NCBI RefSeq assembly: GCF_029168945.1
Contig: NC_083601.1
Span: 73,583,595-73,647,594 of the forward strand
DNA: 64,000 nt
DNA from: Cannabis sativa
Taxonomy: Eukaryota; Streptophyta; Magnoliopsida; Rosales; Cannabaceae
Reading direction: 5' to 3'
Below are positions 11,327 to 23,089 of the stretch, in pieces. Positions within the stretch are counted from its first letter, which is position 1. The number at the start of each line of letters is the position of its first letter. The notes under the pieces were generated by a model. That model saw only the letters and a program-made list of their open reading frames with translations, did no database searches and was not told where the DNA came from. A program made the position numbers and the translations under genes.

Positions 11327-13428
11327 TGTAATGACCGCTCTAGTAATGTGGATTAGAAAAGGCAATTAGCGCTAATTTTTATTATTTTATTATTATTTAT
11401 GAATTTAGTTATTTTAGATCCCAATATTTAGAAATAAATATTAGAGTTGTAATTTCTCAATTTCGGAGATTTTATTAAACTCTAGGGGTATTGTTTGATT
11501 AATATGTAAAATATGCAATTTTTGTAATTTTTGCTCGGCGACAACGGAAAATGCGATGGATGGCTAGATTAATCACATGGGTAAGTTTAGAACCCTATTT
11601 CATAGTGGGATATATATTGGAGAAAATAGAATATCGGGCTTTATCGGGGTTATGGTTTTGACCATTTTACCCCTAGGTTTAAATGGGCTTTAGTTTTAAG
11701 CAAGAGGGCATTTTGGTCATTTTAAAGAAGTGATTAGGTGGCTTCTTTTTAGAGTTGGCAGCTGTCCATTTATTAATATTCAGCTGAATATGATTTAGTT
11801 GTAGAAAAATTAAATTAGAACCCTTTAATTAAAAGAAAAAGAAGAAGGAAAAAAAAACCCAATTATCTCTCTCTTTCCATCCTCTTCGAGCCTAGCAAGG
11901 ACCAGCCAAGACCTGGGTTTTTCTAGAGTATTTGAGGAAGTGTTAGCTGAATTCTTGTGGTGTTAAGCAAAGGTAACCCTAGAACTATTATTTCATGTAT
12001 TTTCAAGCTTTTTTCTTTAATTTGAATATGTGATTTTTGTGAAATAGGAGAGTACATTAAGGTTAGAAATGTTTAGGGAGTGAATTCTAGGCTTAGTTTG
12101 AATTGATTAAAGGTTATAGCAGCTAGTTTGGTTGGTTGATTTAGGTTTTGTGTTAATTTGAGCATAAAACCTTTAACTTTGGTCTTTAATGGCAAGTTGA
12201 GTTTCTTTGGGTTATTCTGTGAAATTCTGGTTGGAAATAGTTGTTTATACATTGTTCAGGTATACTGGAAAGTTTGGTGAGGTTTGGGATTGAATTGAAT
12301 TAAGGGGGATAATTTTTGGTTCCCAGCAGTAGAACCGGAATTCCGGTTACGGGTGGTCCGTACCAACCTGGTCGACCGGTTGGTGACCCGAAGCCGGGAT
12401 GCCGGTTGGGAACCGGTCTGCCTGTTGGGGGATTTTCCAGAACCCTAGTTTTAGCCAATTTTGAGATATTTAGGGTATTGCCATGAGGTTTATCAATAGG
12501 GAAACTTTTAGTTTCAAGTTTTAAGTCTCGGAAAGTGATTTAGCGAGTCACTCATCTGTATTACTATTATTGTGATTAGGGCATCCATCTAGCACGTGAA
12601 TTCCGTTCAGGTCGGCCAGCACACTTGAATTCGGAAAACAGGTAAGAACTGTGTATAATGTGTGATATGAATATTCGAATGTATGTATGTGTTAATATAT
12701 ATACATGCTTATTTGTTGTGATTCATACACTACCAACACTTGTACGGTTGTGGTACAGAGTGCATTGGTAAGGTGTATGATGTTTGGAAGTACATCATGG
12801 TGTTACCAGCACTTGTACGGAAAGGTACGAGGTGTCCGTGGTACAACACTTAACGGTACTCAAGGTGCGGTCCATACCCTACCTACACTAGTACGATGGT
12901 ATACTGAGTGCATGAGGTACATGGTACATGGTCGCATCCTAGTTAGAACATTCATACTCATCTGTTAAGCTCTGTAAATAGGTGTATGGGCGCCTATTTA
13001 CAGGTCGGAAATTATATGATGTGTTATATGCATTTCTTACTGAGTCTGTTGACTCACAGTTTCTACTTTCATGTGTAGGTAAAGGAAAGGCTATGACTGA
13101 ACAGGAGTGAACCCGAGCTCAGATGGGATTGTACATGTCAAGCGGCGCGACCTGGAGTGTTCGGTCTCGGGACATCTGGGAGTTGTATTTTGAAAGTCGC
13201 TGTGCGACCTAGAACTTGTGTATTTTGAAATGTATAATTTGAAAAGTAAATTTTACAAGGTTTGAAAACGGGATCCCGGAATTTGTAAATATTATATTAT
13301 ATTACAAAGTTTAATAATTAAAGCAAAAGTTTTAATTTAACACGTTTTTCGAGAAATATCTTTGATTAGCAAAGATTGCACAATAATTGAAAAAGCACTG
13401 TAGCGTGCCTTAGCATTAGGGCGTTACA
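11327..13428 (+). repeat. A 3' LTR
   Basis: 2102 bp, TGTAATGACC to GCGTTACA. Differences from the 5' LTR cluster in the CCGG-rich segment (12338-12420) and at a small insertion near 12050. Confidence 0.95.
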
Positions 13429-13433
13429 ATAAA

Positions 13434-13965
13434 AAACAAGCATAAAAAAACATTAAAACTAAATTAATAAAATGACACACCTCAACAACATTTTTCCTAA
13501 TTATGTCTTCAAATAGATTAGTTGATTGAACAATCATCACTTGGTATTTACCCTTTCCCAAAGAGTTAACAAAATAAAACCAAAACAACAACAAGACACA
13601 CAGTTAAACAAACAGAAAATTATAAAATAGGACTAACAAAAAAATAACATGCAAAAAAAAAAAAATAGGAAATATAATCAACTTGAAAAAAACCCTAAAA
13701 CAACACAAGATCAATAGAAAAAAAACCTAATCAGATTTGGGAGACTTTGGAACTTTGGCTCAAACTCAAAATCAGAGTCGGAGTTCTCCAACACAGATTG
13801 AGGGTATTTTTGATTTAGTGTTCTTTGAAGTACCAGAACATATATTTCTAAGAACAGATCTAGAAAATCAAAAATAAAAAAACCACTCTTTTATTTCCCC
13901 CAAAAGTGTGACTAAAAATTAAAAAAACTAAAAAAAAAAAATGAGAAGAAGATGAAGAAGAACAA
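13434..13965 (-). other. F interior, possible captured intron
   Basis: Read on the minus strand this follows the LBD exon fragment and is T-rich without an open frame. It would suit an intron of the captured gene, but I cannot show it. No other gene is recognised. Confidence 0.35.
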
Positions 13966-13969
13966 CATG

Positions 13970-14152
13970 AGGACGGTGGTGGTCGGGAACGGCGGAGATG
14001 AAGGACATGAGGTCACTACGGCCGAAAAACTTGGCAAGGAACAAGGTGGCGTTGCCTTGGGCTTCGGGGGATTCCATCTAGTGTAGGCAAGACCTCAGTA
14101 CACACAACTCACTGCACCCCTTCCGGAGGACTCGACAACCATTGCAGCTCAT
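13970..14152 (-). pseudogene. Captured LOB-domain (LBD, class II-like) first-exon fragment
   Basis: Minus-strand translation from ATG 14152-14150 gives MSCNGCRVLRKGCSE, the LOB zinc-finger-like C block (C-x2-C-x6-C-x3-C all present). After a TAG at 14080-14078 the frame continues SPEAQGNATLFLAKFFGRSD then LMSFISAVPDHHRP. This corresponds to the start of the LOB domain into the GAS block of class II LBD transcription factors (LBD37-42-like), where the TAG replaces a Trp. Homology ends abruptly after about 61 codons, so the DNA-binding/dimerisation domain is incomplete. The fragment lies inside transposon F, whose ends flank it. It is therefore a transduplicated pseudogene, not the parental gene. 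LBD proteins regulate organ boundaries and nitrogen response in plants. Confidence 0.9.
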
Positions 14153-14500
14153 GCTTATAAATATATTATTATAAAGTTTTTAAATCAATATGCTATTAAA
14201 AAAGATAAGAAGAAAGAAGATAATAATGATATATGATGGTGGTGATGAAAATATTAAATCTTTGATCAATTGATTTCTTGAAACGAAAACAAAGGTATCA
14301 CCTGAGAAAGTGTGTGTGAGAGAGGGAGACTAGAGAGGTGGGTGAGCGAGGGAGACTAGAGAGGTGGGTGAGTGAGGTGTTGTTGGTTTCTTAAGAAAGC
14401 TAACTCTTCAGTTTACTTATTTGTTTATAAGTGAAGAGAGAGAAGTTACTGATTTATATAAGAAGATGAGTAGTAATATATTGGAAAGTGTGATTTATAT
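14153..14500 (-). promoter_or_regulatory. Sequence upstream of LBD fragment, likely captured 5' UTR/promoter
   Basis: On the minus strand this holds a CT-rich leader-like tract immediately upstream of the LBD ATG, and TATA-like stretches (TATATAAATC and CTTATAAAC) about 250-310 bases upstream. The composition resembles a plant 5' UTR and core promoter and differs from the rest of F. That it was captured together with the exon is inference. Confidence 0.45.
14316..14367. repeat. 26-bp direct repeat x2
   Basis: Two adjacent copies of GTGAG(A/C)GAGGGAGACTAG plus AGAGGTGG lie in the CT/GA-rich leader upstream of the LBD fragment, with the start of a third. Confidence 0.85.
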
Positions 14501-14800
14501 AAGAATTATTAAATATTAAAAATTAATAAAAAATTAAATTAAAAAAAAAAGTAAAGAAGATGTCACTTTTGTCACATCTCACGTCCAATCAATTTCTCTA
14601 ATAAAACAAAAAAATTTAAATTTTAATGTGGGAAAATCTTATAAAGATATGGGTAAGTAAAAAAAATAAAAAACCTTTGTTCCAAAAAATCTGTACATGC
14701 CGTATAAAAAAAAAACATACACAGTAAAAAAGATAAAAAAGCCGCCTGACAGTATAAATGTAATAAATTGGGAAAAGTTAGTAATCTATGTAAATTTCCC

Positions 14801-17800
14801 TAAGGAAATTTATTTAGGCCCAATTAGATTTGGGCTTATTCAATGAATAACAATTGTTTATTTTAAGGTTAAATTCCTCTCTTTTGGGCCTTGTGTGAGA
14901 GTTGGGGGCCAATAGAAGCGGGTACGACATACTGAACCCAGCTCCCCCTCACATGAACTACCCCAATTGTGAAGGCCCATTTGCCTTATTTAAATAATTG
15001 TATTAGGTTAATTATATTAGTCTAACCTAATTAAAATTGAATTAGCAACATAATTAACTTTTAAAATATATGAAATTTATTTTTCATGTAATATTTTAAA
15101 GTTAATTTTAGAAAAACACTGAGTTAATGATATATATTCTAGATAGTTATTTCTAGTACTAGTTATTATTTCTAATATTAAATAGGAAAATATCATTGAT
15201 TGTGAAATTAATTGTTTCATAATTAATTTTAGTACAATCTAAGTTTAGTATATTTTCCTAATATTAAACTAGAATTAATAATTAAGTTTCCGTTATACTT
15301 AATTATTTATTTCTTGAATTTAATACATTTAATTAAATTGAAAATTCAATATCTAAGTTGATTTTTGTCATGATACTTAAATATTGTTATTTTCATGTTA
15401 TTTAATTAAAGTTGAAAATTATCTTAAGTTTGGAATCTTATTTCAGAATAACTTAAAGCTGAATAATTTTCAAAATATATTTTATTTTATTTTATTAATC
15501 ATTTCCTAAAATTTCGAAATTACATTTCTTTAATGTAGAAATTTCGAATTTTATTTGAAAAATAGATTAAAGTTGAAAATTATTTATTTTGGACCAACTT
15601 AAATCAATGATTTTTTTCATTTAATGATTAATTAAAATAAATGAACTAAAATATATTATAATTAGAAATTGAATTAATTAGTCTATGAAAGTCTAGATAG
15701 ATATTATCTGTTTTGCTTCAAGTATTTTTCTAGTGTATTTAATTAAATAGAAAATTAATATTTAAGTTGATTCTTTATCATGATACTTAAATATTTGAAA
15801 TTTTTCTTAGATATTTAATTAAATAGGAAAATTATATTTTTTGTTGTAAATTAATTTTATTAATTAATTTTGGGCCAACATAAAATTAAGATAATTTTTC
15901 CAGGATTTATTTTTATTTTATTTTAAAGCATTTTTCGAAAATTGTATTCTTATATACTTCATTTTTCGAAATGGAATATATATTTTTAGAAAATTAAATT
16001 TGAGTTGTAAATTAATTTAAATTAATTTTGAAACAACTTAAATTGAATAATTTTCTAAATATTTATGGAAATTATTACTAAGATGGAAATAATTCACGTT
16101 ATTTTCATATCCATCTAAGTATAATTTATAAATATTACATTAAAATTTATATTTAGAATTTTTTATTTTAAATTGGAAATTTTAATTAAATAAATATATA
16201 TTTAAAATAAATTAATTAAAAAATAAATATTAGAAGAAAATACAACCTTCATTAAATAATGAGCTTTATTATTATAAGGATATTCGATCTCCATTGTTGG
16301 TTTTACATAGCTATTGTTTTAGTGAGTAATCCTCCCTAATGGAGGAACGTTCATTAGCAAGTTAGCACCGTTTAATCTCGAAAGATAAGTAATCTTGTAA
16401 GTTTTTTATATAGTTTTGATCACCCTAATGGTGGCGACAGTATAAGACTTGCAAGAATATGAAACAATGGTGGAAGCTCATAAGATAGAATAGCCTTGAC
16501 TCTCGCCTAAACGGGACAACGCGGATTCCAATCTTGATCGAATAAAAGGTTACTAGAATGTTTGTCATTTTAGATGAGCTGACAACTCTATTCAATGGAT
16601 GGTAGCTTTGACTCTCGCCTAAACGGGACACTGATATTAGTTTGTTGAAGACCTTGGAAATTATTTAGGATTGTAGGTTTTTAGTATTTTCACTTGTCAT
16701 TCCTACTTGCTATGTGCTTCATAATTTCTGAATTGTGTATGAATTTATATTGAACCATGTTATTTTCTGTTATTAAATTGTAGTTTAATTTCGAATCTTC
16801 ATTGTTGGTCTAACTTTGTTTGTTGTTCTAATGGGACAAATCTCTAATGGATTGTCAACATTAGACAAACATAATAGTGTTAGATCTCGAAAGATAAATA
16901 TTGTAAATGCAACATCTAGCTATTCATCAATTGATGACACCTTAGACTAGTATTTACAATATGAAACAAGAAGATTGTATAAATAAGATTACTTTTACTC
17001 TCGCTAATCGGAGCATCGTTGGATTCTTATTTAAATACAAAATTATCCTAATTCCTCTTAGCTTATTCATTTCGAATTAGCTCAATAACATATCATTGGA
17101 TGAATGGTATATAAATCATTTCATGTCATTCTATATTTTCTCTTAAGAAATTAAATGACGCATTTGATTATATTCCCGAAATTCTATCCCAAAATGATAT
17201 AAATCCTCTATCTTAAAAATCTCCTACTTGTATGGGCAAATCAGACTTAGAGTTAAATTAGTAGTGGTGGTCCAAGAAATAATTACTCATTATACAGTTA
17301 CACTTTCACAAGTGTTTCATAACCATTCTCTATCAATGGATTCAAACTGTATGTTACTAAGGAATATGAGTTTAGTATTCTGTGACAAGAATCCACTATT
17401 CTAAGAACTCTTTAATGTAACTAAACCTGAGTCATCAAAAGACACAACCATATTTTATAAATCTATGGCATTTGTATCTTGTTCATAGTGTTTTTGACAA
17501 GATCATTCTCTGCAAAGAGTTAATATGTCTATATCCACTAAAAGTATAATCATCTCATTCGTAGATGGATGTACATTCAGGGGTGGATATGAGTTTTTCG
17601 TTGTATTCTTAAAACGATCACTCTAGATTTTACCTTATGCAAAAGAAATTTGAAATGTTTGAAAATTTCATGAATTTCTAGCAATGGTGATATGCAGTTC
17701 AAAGATCATTAAGTTGATTTTTGAATTATATCCAAACTTACCTCCCCAGAAATTCGAGTTGCATATTGTTGATTAGTTACTAGTCATTGCCTAAGTCCTT

Positions 17801-17957
17801 CTATGGTAATACAATTTCAGAATGATGCGATGGTTGTATACTTAATGTAAATCATTACTAGATTCATGGATGACCTAATCGAAATCTTAAGAAAAGCTAG
17901 AATTGTTAACCATCGTTTTCATGTTTGTTAGCTATTCTAAGTGATTAAGGGTGGACC
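14801..17957 (+). mobile_element. Element D, leader and internal fragment 2 (between F and C)
   Basis: D resumes after the F target duplication. Segments match the C and G leaders: the GC-richer block at 14870-14990, the hairpin at 16336-16357, and the CCCGTTTAGGCGAGAGTCAA motif (as complement) at about 16495 and 16608, with a degenerate third near 16991. In C and G the gag ATG follows these motifs, but D has no gag homology here, only non-coding AT-rich sequence up to the C insertion. Confidence 0.8.
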
Positions 17958-19867
17958 TGTTGGGAATTATTTTACCAGGATCTTAGATCTACTCACAAGT
18001 ATGTTTATTAACATCCTAAATATGAACTTTCTAAAACGATAAATTAAACACATATAAAGTTAAGAAAACCTTACATTGATGCAGCGGAATAAATGTCTCC
18101 TTCCACTCAGATCTCTAACCCTTGATTCCTTTACGTAGCGAGTATAATCAAGATCTGAGCCCGAATCTCCTTCTTCTTCAAGCTTTGATCCTTCACAGTC
18201 TTCCAATCTATGATTGAGTTACTGCTTGCTGTGTGTGGGCACTTACTCTTTCACTAGGGTCACGAAAAAGATGAAGGGAAAAGAGAGAGAGGTATTTCGG
18301 CCAAGGTAGAAAGTGGGGAAGGCTCAATTTTCTGAAGAGAGAAATTTCTGTCAGAAAGCTAATGAAAGCATGTGAAATTTGACTGAGCCATCACTTTCTA
18401 TTTATAGGCAACTACTAGGTCTAGGTTTAGAATTATTTGGCATTAAAATAATGAAAATATTAATTTGAAAAATCTAATTAAGTGGCCGGCCTAGGTGTTG
18501 TAATGGGCCTCACTTAATTTTGCAATTTTATCAAATTTTATCTCTATTTTCTCAAAAACGCCAATTTTCCAATTCTAACCTTTTAAATGCCAGAACTAAT
18601 TATTTAATCACTAAAATACATTATTAAATAATATTGTCATTTAATTTAATTATTAATTAGACATATAAAGTCTATTAATAAATAAATAAACCTAGAAAAC
18701 TCTTTTCCTTACAATTTCACCTCTGCTTAGTGAAAATTCATAAAATTAGACATAGTCTAACTTTAGAATTATGATTGATCAATCACGAATCAATTAATGA
18801 GTCTTACAAGCAGAATGTTCTCAACTAGAATGGGGACCATGGATCTATATGCTGAGCTTCCAATAAGTGAACCAAATTTACCAAGTAAATTCCTACTTAT
18901 TAATTCTTCGTTGAATCCACTCTTAGAACTTAGAATTGCACTCTCAGACTTATATAGAGCATATTGTATGTTTCACGATACCAATATACTATCTCATTTA
19001 ACCATTGTTATAATCTTATTGTGATTTAAAGATCCTCTATATAGATGATTTACATCGAGATGGGATTTCTTTACCGTTCTCACCCCTCAATGTATTTTGC
19101 CCCTTAAAACACTTAGCTACATGTAAATGGTGTTTAGTGATCTAATAATTAGTCAGTTAAACAAGAGCTCATCCATTTACTTCTATTTGCTAAGCTCGAA
19201 GGGAATCATCACTTAACTTCTATACACCAGTAGAAGCTATAGATTCCATATTTATGTTCAGCACTCCCACTCAATCATACTATCATGTTCCCAAAATATA
19301 CGTATCACCCTGACCCGAAAGTAGGCTTAACTAATAAATCTAAGAACATGAATAGCACTCCTGAGTTGAGCCTAAGCATATCAGGATTTAGATTCTTTTC
19401 AATCTTAAGATCAACTACTGATATTGACTTGGAAAGATATGTATAACGGTAAGTTTGTAATATCTTAACTTAGTTGCAATATCGGTCCAGTCCAATGTAT
19501 ACTCCATACATTCGAAACTAGTATACTTTAATAATATCCTGGAAAGAACATAACACTTACTCCAAGTGTAAGTACACATCATCGCTGATTATCACATTAG
19601 TGTAAATCCAATAACACTGATGAAACAGGGACCAAAACTTTTGATTCATACGATCACAATCACATTCCACTGTGTTGACGATACTGTAATTGTGAATAAA
19701 CATATGATCTGGATTTAACTGATTTTGTGTGTATGAATGTAATAAACATATTAAACATGTTAAACCATTAGCATGTAAAATTCATGCAAACATCAATCAC
19801 TTCAAATTTCTTATATTGATAACTAATCAGATTGTAAAGAGTTTTATTTAGGGCATAAAATCCAACA
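17958..19867 (-). repeat. C 3' LTR
   Basis: 1910 bp. A TATA box reads CCTATAAATAG on the minus strand (18398-18408). It carries the rare variant TACGTAGCG (about 18132) that also occurs in the G 5' LTR. An open frame of 75 codons runs antisense to the element at 18797-19024; it recurs in the C 5' LTR, H and G and has no known domain. Confidence 0.95.
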
Positions 19868-19882
19868 AACTCCCACTTGCAC
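19868..19882 (-). promoter_or_regulatory. C polypurine tract
   Basis: On the minus strand, GCAAGTGGGAGTT directly before the 3' LTR. The same tract precedes the 3' LTR of G. Confidence 0.85.
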
Positions 19883-21611
19883 TAATATAAAACAAACTGT
19901 GCAAATAGGTCAATCTGATGTCTTGATCTTCAGATCAAGTGTAGTATATTTGAATCCATCCAAACTTCTGGAAATTAGTTCATAAATACTCTTATGAAAA
20001 ATTCTTTACTATATGCTTTACTCATCAAGGGATACTGAAATCTTTACTGTTTTAAAAGTACATCTGAATTAACAGAAGACATATCTCTCATATTTTAAAA
20101 TATGTAATTGAGATAATACATTGTAGACTTTTCTTCAGTGATATAACTTTCTGGTATTTTCGAATAGACCAAGTTATAGTTCTTCTCTGGTAGAGCTTGA
20201 ATTATTATACAATAATTCCTCCACCCCCAAAGTAAGCACCATCTCATATAAATCGAAATTAGATGGTGAGATACAAGGACAACTGATACACAGTTCCTTA
20301 ATATCTGACATATAGATCACTTTCATAAATCCTTCTTGAATATCTTCTAATGTTCCCTATTTGATTACATCTCGGATAGCTCCCACTCAATAGCAGATGT
20401 CTGGTTAAATAATACTTTTAACCTCTGATTGTTTAGAGAGTTACCTAGTTGTGACTTTTGTATTAGTCTGAAACTTTAAGTCAAGACTAAGTCATCAACA
20501 TAGCAGACTAGTATTTGAAGTGAAAAATACATGCCAGAGATTAAAGTAATCAAAATTAAGATACCATCAAATTTTATGAGGATTAAGGATTCTATCTTCA
20601 AGTCATTTGAATGGACTGAACTAGAGTTCTTTATCTTATTCTCATAATTCTGATAAGCTATACCTATCCATGTGAATAGTTAGATTTGCTTTTCAGTAGT
20701 GTTCTTAAGTACCTATCACAATTATCAACCTAATGAAGATGGGTATAGAACTTTAAAATTCTCCCACTCAATTAAGGTAGTGTGAAACTTTAACAAAGAA
20801 CTTTCAAAGGTATCAAACTTTTACTTACAACAGTAAAATCGAAATGGAACATACAATCAAGATCAAGAATTTATATTGACAATAGCTGACTCATTATATT
20901 ACTTCCATGTTTAAACAAGATATGTGTTTCATAGGAAATTGTGGAATAGACTCCACCCATAAGAATATACATATAGGGTACCTGTGGATAACCTCCACCC
21001 CTAAGTATATAGAGATTATGATCCACCCCTAAAGGTTGTAAAGATCATGATTCTCTTAGTGTGATAGAGTTTATGTGGAGTTGAATACTATCCAGAGTTC
21101 ATTAGATATAAAAGATCGTTGAACTGCATAGTTTTCTTAACTTTTCTCCACCCCTATCAGATCATAAGATCCTTTTATTAAACAAATTCTTAATAATTGT
21201 ATGGGAATGAACAATTATTGATAAACATAGAAATTATTTCTAGTGTTTATATAATATTACTCTATGAAGAGTTGTAAATATTATAGAATTTGCATCAATA
21301 ATAAAAACACTTACACATACAAACATATAAATATAATGTGGTAATAATTGATGAAGATAAATTAAATGAAGCTCAATCCCATAAAGTGCAATAGTGAATT
21401 TCGAAAAAAAATAAAACTTTATTAATAAAAAAAAATGTATTGCAACAATATGAGAAAAACAGGGATAAATATCCCTAACTAAAATTTGAAATCCAAATTG
21501 TTTTAAACCAAAACAATTAATTCAAAAATTGAAGAGCTTCATCTTCATCTGGACGATTTCACCCTTGGTCCAGCTTTCTGATCCAACTCAATTGAGTTCA
21601 AGTAGCTTGGC
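19883..21611 (-). other. C region between gag and 3' LTR, non-coding
   Basis: About 1.7 kb with no pol motifs. It has a short motif CCACCCCTAA repeated several times around 20940-21160. A polyadenylation-like AATAAA lies on the minus strand near 21425, about 260 bases after the gag stop. G has the same layout. Confidence 0.6.
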
Positions 21612-21711
21612 CTATAAGAAGAAGAAAATTAATAAACAAAGTTAGTCCAGAATCATAAATCCAATTGGATAATAATTCACTAAAACTCTTAAAGTTTATT
21701 AATGGAAATAC
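21612..21711 (-). other. Candidate 100-bp intron across the C gag stop
   Basis: On the minus strand the donor reads CAAG|GTATTT inside the gag C-terminus. A CTAAC branch-like site lies about 30 bases before a pyrimidine-rich acceptor CTTCTTCTTATAG. Splicing would replace the last six Gag residues with a three-residue tail. G has the same 100-bp arrangement. Confidence 0.5.
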
Positions 21712-22549
21712 CTTGTTTCTTTGCAAGAAGTTTAGGACACTGGGATTTCCAATGACCTTTCTCATTGCAGTAGAAACACTTTCCTTTAAGTGTAGCATCA
21801 CCAGAAGGAGCAGCCTTTTTCATGGCTTTTGTTCGCTTCTTGGTGTTCTTCCACTTCCTCTTCGATTTGGGCTTTGAAGCAGAGGCAATATTTGCTTCAG
21901 GTTTTATCGTCCCATTACCATTACCAGGATTGTGAGGTTTACTCCCTTTCTTCTTGGGTCCTCCAATCAAATTTTCATAAGTTTGAAGGTCATTGACTAA
22001 TTCATGAAAGTCAATTTCCTTCTTATTCATGACATAATTTGACGTATATGGTAGAAATGCTGGAGTCAGGCTATTCAAGATAAGACTAACTTGAGTAGCA
22101 CTGTCCATTTCAGCACCATGATCCTGGGCTTCTTGGAAATAACTGGACATGAGGAGGACATGATCACGCACGTTTTGATGAGGTTCCATCCGTGCGTTAA
22201 TGTACTTCTTAGTCGCGTCAAAGCGTGACTGAAGTGATGCCTTACCGAATAGCTCATTTAACTTCGTCATAACTTCAGCAGCCTTCTCAGTTTTAGAAAA
22301 CCGAGTTTTGAGGGTGTCAACCATGCTAGAAAGCATAAAGTATAGAGCTTTGTCATTTGCCTTCTGCCAACGCTCATACTTTTCTTTCACAGCTTTGGAT
22401 GCATTGTCCCTAGGCACTTCAGGTGACGGCTCAGTTAAAATAAACAAGGCACTTTCTCCTATGAGAGCAATATTAATGTTCTCATTCCATTTATTAAAGT
22501 TAGATCCATTCAGCTTATTTTCAGTCAACAGTGATAACATGGGATTCAT
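21689..22549 (-). CDS. gag: C Gag, copia-type, one CCHC knuckle
   Basis: 286 residues from ATG 22549-22547. The N-terminal part (about residues 10-190: NKWNENINIAL, a KYERWQKANDKAL block, then LNELFGK) fits the copia-type Gag polyprotein domain (UBN2 family). A Lys-rich linker is followed by a CCHC knuckle CFYCNEKGHWKSQC at residues 258-271, for packaging RNA. The ATG is preceded by the conserved leader repeats. It is the only protein the element encodes, and its product would form the particle around element RNA. The frame is intact, unlike in G, so this copy may still make Gag. Confidence 0.9.
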   Translation of the reverse strand: MNPMLSLLTENKLNGSNFNKWNENINIALIGESALFILTEPSPEVPRDNASKAVKEKYERWQKANDKALYFMLSSMVDTLKTRFSKTEKAAEVMTKLNELFGKASLQSRFDATKKYINARMEPHQNVRDHVLLMSSYFQEAQDHGAEMDSATQVSLILNSLTPAFLPYTSNYVMNKKEIDFHELVNDLQTYENLIGGPKKKGSKPHNPGNGNGTIKPEANIASASKPKSKRKWKNTKKRTKAMKKAAPSGDATLKGKCFYCNEKGHWKSQCPKLLAKKQGISINKL

Positions 22550-22729
22550 TTTGACAAAACATGATACTACAAAATAATAGAATTCAACAAATAGAAATTA
22601 ATAATGGTTTAACACACAAAAACAATTCAGAAATTATAAGCACATAGCAAGTAGGAATGATATGAGAAAATACTTAAAAATTCAATCCTAAATAATTTCC
22701 AAGGTTTTCAACAAACTGATATCAGTGTC

Positions 22730-22862
22730 CCGTTTAGGCGAGAGTCAAAGCTACCATCCATTGAATAGAGTTGTCAGCTCATCTAAAATGTTAAACATTC
22801 TAGCAACCTTTTATTCGATCAAGATCAGAATCCAGCGTTGTCCCGTTTAGGCGAGAGTCAAG
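22730..22862 (-). repeat. Leader direct repeat of C, two copies upstream of gag
   Basis: CCCGTTTAGGCGAGAGTCAA occurs at about 22737 and 22844 on the plus strand, roughly 107 bases apart. Equivalent pairs occur in D (about 16495 and 16608) and G (about 53825 and 53937). Confidence 0.85.
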
Positions 22863-22997
22863 GCTATTCTATCTCATGAGCTTCTACCATTGTTTCGCAA
22901 TTTGCAAGTCAAATATGGTCGCCACCATTAGGGTGATCTATACCATATAAAACACTTACAAACCACTTATCATGCGAGATTAAACGGTGCGAAATTG

Positions 22998-23019
22998 CTA
23001 ATGAACGTTCCTCCATTAG
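22998..23019. repeat. Leader palindrome of C
   Basis: CTAATG and CATTAG arms around AACGTT, overlapping a CCTCC/GGAGG pair. Conserved at 16336-16357 (D) and 53667-53688 (G), with a one-base change at 211-232 (E). Confidence 0.75.
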
Positions 23020-23089
23020 GGAGGATTACTCACTAAAACAAACGCGGTGTAAAATCCACAATGGAGATCGAATATCTTAATAATAATAA

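Larger units (their letters stand above)
4744..13428 (+). mobile_element. Element A: defective Ty3/gypsy retrotransposon, probably chromovirus (Tekay/Del-like)
   Basis: A complete structural element of 8685 bp. The LTRs run TG to CA, the 5-bp target duplication is ATAAA (4739-4743 and 13429-13433), and there is an initiator-Met primer site and a G-rich polypurine tract. The gene order gag, protease, RT, RNase H, integrase, C-terminal chromo-like tail identifies Ty3/gypsy. Long LTRs and the tail sequence suggest the Tekay/Del branch, which is my inference. The two LTRs differ by roughly a dozen changes by eye, so insertion is recent, but the reading frame carries many stops. It lies in transposon F. 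Confidence 0.95.
4120..14800. mobile_element. Element F: TIR DNA transposon carrying captured gene sequence; split by A
   Basis: The ends are imperfect inverted repeats: the left begins GGGAAACTTACAAAAATAAT and the right, reverse-complemented, begins GGGAAATTTACATAGATTAC. Both ends have subterminal TTTATACTGT-like tracts. Perfect 8-bp duplications TAAGGAAA flank it (4112-4119 and 14801-14808). Removing the nested gypsy element A and its duplication leaves about 2.0 kb. No transposase is seen, so F is non-autonomous. It contains an LBD-gene fragment with upstream sequence resembling a promoter and 5' UTR, which makes it Pack-type. The terminal motif resembles plant Mutator-like elements, but those usually make 9-bp duplications; 8 bp also fits hAT. 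The superfamily is therefore unresolved. Confidence 0.8.

Noticed and set aside
12705..12968. 87-codon frame in the A 3' LTR (and relatives in B LTRs)
   Set aside because: Broken by single-base differences in sister LTRs; it lies in a motif-repeat zone.
13434..14800. Possible complete host LBD gene
   Set aside because: Only about 61 codons of the LOB domain are present, with an in-frame stop and inside a transposon; the rest of the domain is missing.
16425..16631. Minus-strand frame over the D leader repeats
   Set aside because: It reads through the conserved non-coding leader motifs; the same motifs recur in E, C and G without a shared frame.
22728..22862. CRISPR-like direct repeats with spacers
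   Set aside because: Only two repeats, in the leader of a plant LTR element; no array and no cas genes.
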